From contig NC_067197.1 in the NCBI RefSeq assembly GCF_000699445.3, positions 23,605,809-23,669,808 on the forward strand: DNA of 64,000 bases. The letters run 5' to 3'. Both the position numbers and the translations under genes were made by a program. Below are positions 60,000 to 64,000 of this stretch, piece by piece; the first letter of the stretch is position 1, and each line of letters begins with the position of its first letter. This DNA is from Schistosoma haematobium. Lineage: Eukaryota; Platyhelminthes; Trematoda; Strigeidida; Schistosomatidae. The notes beneath the pieces were generated by a model. It searched no databases. It was given only the letters and a program-made list of their open reading frames with translations, and was not told the DNA's origin.

Positions 60000-60780
60000 A
60001 TTAAATTCAAATAGCTACCAAATTGCTCAACGATTAAGATATTTATTATTATTGATTAAGGATTTTATTTTCTCATCCCTGATATTCTGGACAGAATTGT
60101 AGTAGTCTCTATTTTCTTCGAATGGCGATGCTAAAAAATGAACCTTTGGAGTACAGTGCTTCTCGCATATTTTGTGTCTTTTCTCTCGTGTTCAGGTCGC
60201 TGTGTAGTTCTAGCTTGGGGGTTACTAGACTCGATTAGGAACCGAACAAAGCGTTCAATTAGCAAGACTTATCAACATTTACATATAGTGTCCTATGGTT
60301 CAGAATATACTGTTACAGATTTAGTTATATTATTCTCGGTTCTACCAAATTTAAATTTTCGCCTATTGCAAATACTGAGTAATATTTGTTTGAATTGCAG
60401 TGAGAATGAACATAATATCACTCTTATAATTTTGATTTGAGATAGTTAACTTTTGTGACGAAACAATGTCTCATCAGACTCTCCAATCGGTGCATTTCAA
60501 GGTATAAACGTGTCTAAAATTACTACATCCAGCTTAAACGTGAACTAGTGAAAGAAAAGGCAGATCTATTTCACTACAGGATAAAGAGATATGCCAAATC
60601 TTCCAGATAATTCCTGTTAGGAGCATGGTGACTAACATTAATAAGCCTTTAAATTAAAGTAAGATTGGTGTTTGAAGACAACGTATCATTTCAATCTAGC
60701 TTAATCAGAGTAATAACGTCGATTAGGTATCTAAACTATATTCAACTGTATACAATTTAGTTGGTTTCTAACGTTTGCTC
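60000..60780. other. AT-rich stretch, nothing recognised
   Basis: Open frames at 60138-60440 (plus) and nearby have no family features. Confidence 0.45.
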
Positions 60781-60784
60781 ACAT

Positions 60785-60920
60785 CTAAAGCTTGTGATTA
60801 AAGGCAATATCGATGCAATCCACATATGATGCATATATGTCAACAAGAGGCTGATCAATTACAGTCATAAACAACAATCAGAAGATACAAGTAAACAACA
60901 TCAAGTGAATTCAAAATAGT
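60785..60920 (+). mobile_element. Family A flanking-segment fragment
   Basis: GCTTGTGATTAAAGGCAATATCGATGCAATCC through GGCTGATCAATTACAGTC and CAAGTGAATTC matches the outer arm of the family A pair at about 41218-41345. No ribozyme is present. Confidence 0.65.
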
Positions 60921-61445
60921 GATTACTTCATAAATACAGACATTGCTGTATGTATTACATTTTTATCATAAGATAATTTATGTAAACAAAAATAACTATA
61001 CTGATATTGTAATGGACAATAATTTATTATCTTAAAAGTTCATCTACAAACTGCTATAATCACATTCTTTCAAAATGTAACTTATTGGAACAATAGTGAT
61101 AGTAGCAGAATGAAATATTAAATGATGAAATAACCGAAGAATAGGATATGTTACTTACCACTGAATAATATGAAATGGTAAACAATACTTTTTACTGTCC
61201 TTGTAGGTAATGTTACATATAGCGGTAGAAATTTTCGAAAACACTATCTTATTTATAACTGTGATAAATTATCGAGATTATGTAATGAAATGAATCATAA
61301 TACAAAATCCGTACTCTTTTAACGTTATAGATAACAGTCTTAAATGTTAATATATAAAATAAAACTAAGAAAAGATTCATATTTACATATACGATAGTAA
61401 TATTATCATTGGTTAATTTTAACCTTTAACAGAACTACGTCTTAT

Positions 61446-61487
<42 letters not shown>

Positions 61488-61734
61488 AATTTAAGGTCAT
61501 TGTTTTAGTAAACAAATCATATTAAATAGTTTAACACTTCACATTGGAATTTATAAACAAACATGGCATAATGACATTTATTACGATTACTGACTTTTTC
61601 TCTGAATGAAAATTTTCGTTGGATAATAAATTATGGAATCGATTTCTCTCTTGATATTATAACACGAAAGACTACATTTCTAATTTTCGATTATTTTCTA
61701 AAACACATTTAGACAATTAATGAATATTATCAAA
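60921..61734. other. AT-rich stretch with (TA)n run
   Basis: Nothing else recognised. Confidence 0.5.
61449..61485. repeat. (TA)n microsatellite
   Basis: Uninterrupted TA run of about 18 units. Confidence 0.95.
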
Positions 61735-62185
61735 AAGGGTTTTGTGGAGATTTTAGTAATTTCAATAATTGGAATCATGAGTTAATTAAAGCTAGACCAC
61801 CATAGAAAACCTGGAAGCACTGAACGTCCGTTTCATCCTAGCGCAGGACTCTTCAGCAGTGCTCATCCACAATCCCACCTCACGAGATTCAAACACAGGA
61901 TTTATCAACCTCGCACACAAACGCCTAACCTCTAGATCATTGAACCAGCGTCCATCGTTGTTAATGTCTAACTTCAACTAATCCACGAAGTTGCGCCACC
62001 GTCCATCATTGTCTTTAGTGAATTGATATCTCACAAAAGACCCGGTTGAACTCCACTGGTCACTGCTTCTAAATAGAACTCCAGGAAATGCATCTTGAAA
62101 TGCCTATAGTGGTCTAGCTCCAATTGACTTATGATTTCAACTATTGAAATTACTAAAATCTTCGCAAAACCCCTTTTGTGAATAA
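61735..62185 (-). mobile_element. Family B hammerhead retroposon with long terminal inverted repeats
   Basis: This is a near-complete composite of about 450 bp. The ends (about 61735-61805 and 62108-62180) are reverse complements, both containing GATTTTAGTAATTTCAATAA- and AGCTAGACCACCAT-type tail sequence. Between them lie the minus-strand ribozyme (61809-61872), a degraded B box, an A-box region, GTTGAAGTTAGACATTAAC and the 5' body with TTGAACTCCACTGGTCAC. Confidence 0.85.
61809..61872 (-). ncRNA. Hammerhead ribozyme, family B, core intact, GUU cleavage triplet
   Basis: The minus strand reads CUGAAGA, stem II GUCC/GGAU (G-U closing), GAAA and ACGGACGU. The cleavage triplet is GUU, allowed by the NUH rule but usually slower than GUC. 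Stem I GCACUG/CAGUGC is perfect. Confidence 0.72.
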
Positions 62186-64000
62186 TTAATAATTAAATAA
62201 TTTTGAAATTATGTAGATTTCAATAGCTGAATTCAGCCTGGGGATCTTGAAAACGTTACTACTAAACATTAACTGTTTAATATTAACTTTTGAATATTAA
62301 CCATGCAATTAGTTAATTTCATTCAGTTGTTACAGTTTTATGAACTCAGTGGGGAAACAAGAAGTTCAAAGACATGTATGATGGAGGTCTGAATCAGTAT
62401 AAAAATTGGTACATACATAATAAAAAGGTATAAAGAATAAAAGATTACTGAAATTAATATTAATTTTCTTAATACCCTCTTGTTAATTGCTCACAGGATC
62501 ACATCATGTGGAAACTTTCACTCTAAATCAGCCCAAAAACTCAGCAAATATACAGTTTGATAATGAAGCTGTGTGTTATTGTGTCGAATAAGTCTCTTTA
62601 CACTTACTGAGAAAAATATAAATAATCAAATAAATGATTCAATAGAAACTTCAATTCATAGTAAAATAGTAAATACCATTTACTTGTTAAGGCATTTATT
62701 AATGAAGAAATAAAAGTCAAACGGGAAACTGGTGGATAAAAAGATAAGAACAATAGGGGAAAGCCAAAAAACAACAACTTGGACTCATTATTGTATCATT
62801 CTAAATAAAGTGTAAATTACATAACAGAATATAATGTCATGTTTAATTAATTACGAATCACGTAATAAAGCAATAGACGATTGAAAATCTTAATTACTTT
62901 CAGTATTTCATGTTTGAGGAAAGTGAAAGTGAAATGTTTATCTCATGTAGTAGTTTCATCATTTGAAATAAGTATATTCATAGCTGTTGAGGATGTATTT
63001 AGTCAGAATAAAGAAAGTTTGACAGGGTACATTTCCTTTTTGCCAAAGTCATTTATTGAATCTGCATAGTGAAATTTCTAGTTATTGTATACACAAAGGT
63101 ATATGGTGAAGTAGAATACTATTACATTATTAATAAGGGTTCAAAACGTTGACCAAAAACATTTTAAAAATTACTTTGAGTTGAAATGGTGATCAAAACA
63201 AAAATAATATGAATGTGAGATAATTAAGATTATCAATTTAATAGTTAAAATGAAGAAGCAAACACTTATCTAAAACAACTTATACAATAAGGGCTATTAA
63301 GATCATGGTGAAATAAGCTATCAAATATTTCACTGCTGAGTACGCAAGCCAGGCTTGGATTGATAGACCACAAAGCCGTCTGATGGGCACAAGTTTCTTA
63401 TCTACGGTCTCTTAGAGCCAGTGTTTTGGAATTCGTTAATAATTTCCAATGAAGTTTCTACTGGGAATAGACTGTCCTAATTGACCTGGCGCTCAACAAT
63501 AAGATTATTGGTCGATTTACATCTACTTTTAGGTAACCTTATTAGATAGTGTCTGGATATTCATTCAATACAAAAGTCAATACAAAATGATATAGAAGAG
63601 TAAATAAACTGACAGATATATATTGAGGTAACCTACAATGACAATTTATTCGTTACATATTCTTGGATTAGGCATCTGCTGGAAAATATAGTGCTTGGCT
63701 TGGCCATATGAAAGGTTTTCCTTAAGGATTTTGGCAATCAGTTTTTTAAGATCGCCCTAGTCATACCATTTTTGAATTAAATTTCTACGAATAAAATGTC
63801 CTTAGGCATAGGAAAAGATATTTCAATCTGTTCTTTTCATTTCTGTCAATAAATCTAGGAGGAAATGGATTTTGCACAAGTATTTGTCGGACTTTATTCA
63901 GCCCTTTGTTGACTTTATCTTCTGTGTTCTAACTTTGAGGAAGGAGATTAAATTCAAATTTATCTTTCTATTTAGAGATATCCAACGTTTGAACCTGGTA
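62186..64000. other. AT-rich stretch to the end of the window, nothing firmly recognised
   Basis: ATACAGTTTGATAATGAAGCTG near 62558 faintly recalls the Penelope-terminal motif of 35407. The block 63340-63540 is less AT-rich but has stops in all frames. No gene is called. Confidence 0.45.

Noticed and set aside
62550..62600. Penelope terminal repeat or hammerhead
   Set aside because: There is only a single short similarity (TTTGATAATGAAGCTGTG), with no stems or GAAA in place.
1..64000. CRISPR arrays, bacterial operons or phage elements
   Set aside because: No spaced short repeats, Shine-Dalgarno-type gene clusters or phage genes. Introns and LINEs show eukaryotic DNA.

Overview
This window looks like nuclear DNA of a blood fluke (genus Schistosoma; the species cannot be fixed from sequence alone). 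It is very AT-rich and gene-poor. It is packed with trematode-type mobile DNA: an RTE-clade LINE and truncated relatives, Penelope-like elements with a GIY-YIG endonuclease, and tRNA-promoter retroposons carrying hammerhead ribozymes, including one that matches the classical schistosome Sm-alpha ribozyme. There are no operons, ribosome binding sites or other bacterial signals.

One host gene is clear. It is a two-pore-domain potassium channel (K2P/TWIK type) on the minus strand, split into a first coding exon (56250-57624) and a last coding exon (24626-25458). A 30,791-bp phase-1 intron separates them and interrupts the first glycine of the first pore filter. The joined product is 735 residues, with two pore loops (TIGYG and TIGFG), four membrane segments and a very long extracellular M1-P1 loop. 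A second, weak host candidate is an Asn-rich open segment ending at 3067 on the plus strand.

Most of the rest is retroelement. Region by region: 0-5 kb holds old hammerhead-retroposon copies. 5-13 kb is AT-rich DNA without recognisable genes. 13-18 kb has a short ORF remnant, an LTR-like segment and two inverted hammerhead retroposons. 18.9-22.1 kb is an almost full-length RTE LINE with one in-frame stop. 22.2-22.8 kb is a head-to-head pair of a second hammerhead family. The giant K2P intron (25.5-56.2 kb) contains two 5'-truncated Penelope-like elements, each joined to an inverted copy of its own terminal repeat and each invaded by a hammerhead retroposon. It also holds two nearly identical RTE fragments in inverted orientation 6 kb apart, Sm-alpha copies, long palindromes with a hammerhead-like motif, and possible solo LTRs. 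From 57.6 kb to the end there are further decayed retroposons and unassigned AT-rich DNA.

The strongest theme is that at least three retroposon families (called A, B and C here) share one layout: pol III A and B boxes of tRNA type, then a hammerhead ribozyme, then a family-specific tail. Many copies also carry an inverted piece of the post-cleavage tail at the other end. About ten ribozymes keep an intact or nearly intact catalytic core. One lies in sense orientation inside the K2P intron, about 510 nt before the last exon. Family A is the known Sm-alpha type. Whether families B and C are described, and whether the palindromic family D is a true ribozyme, cannot be settled from this sequence alone.
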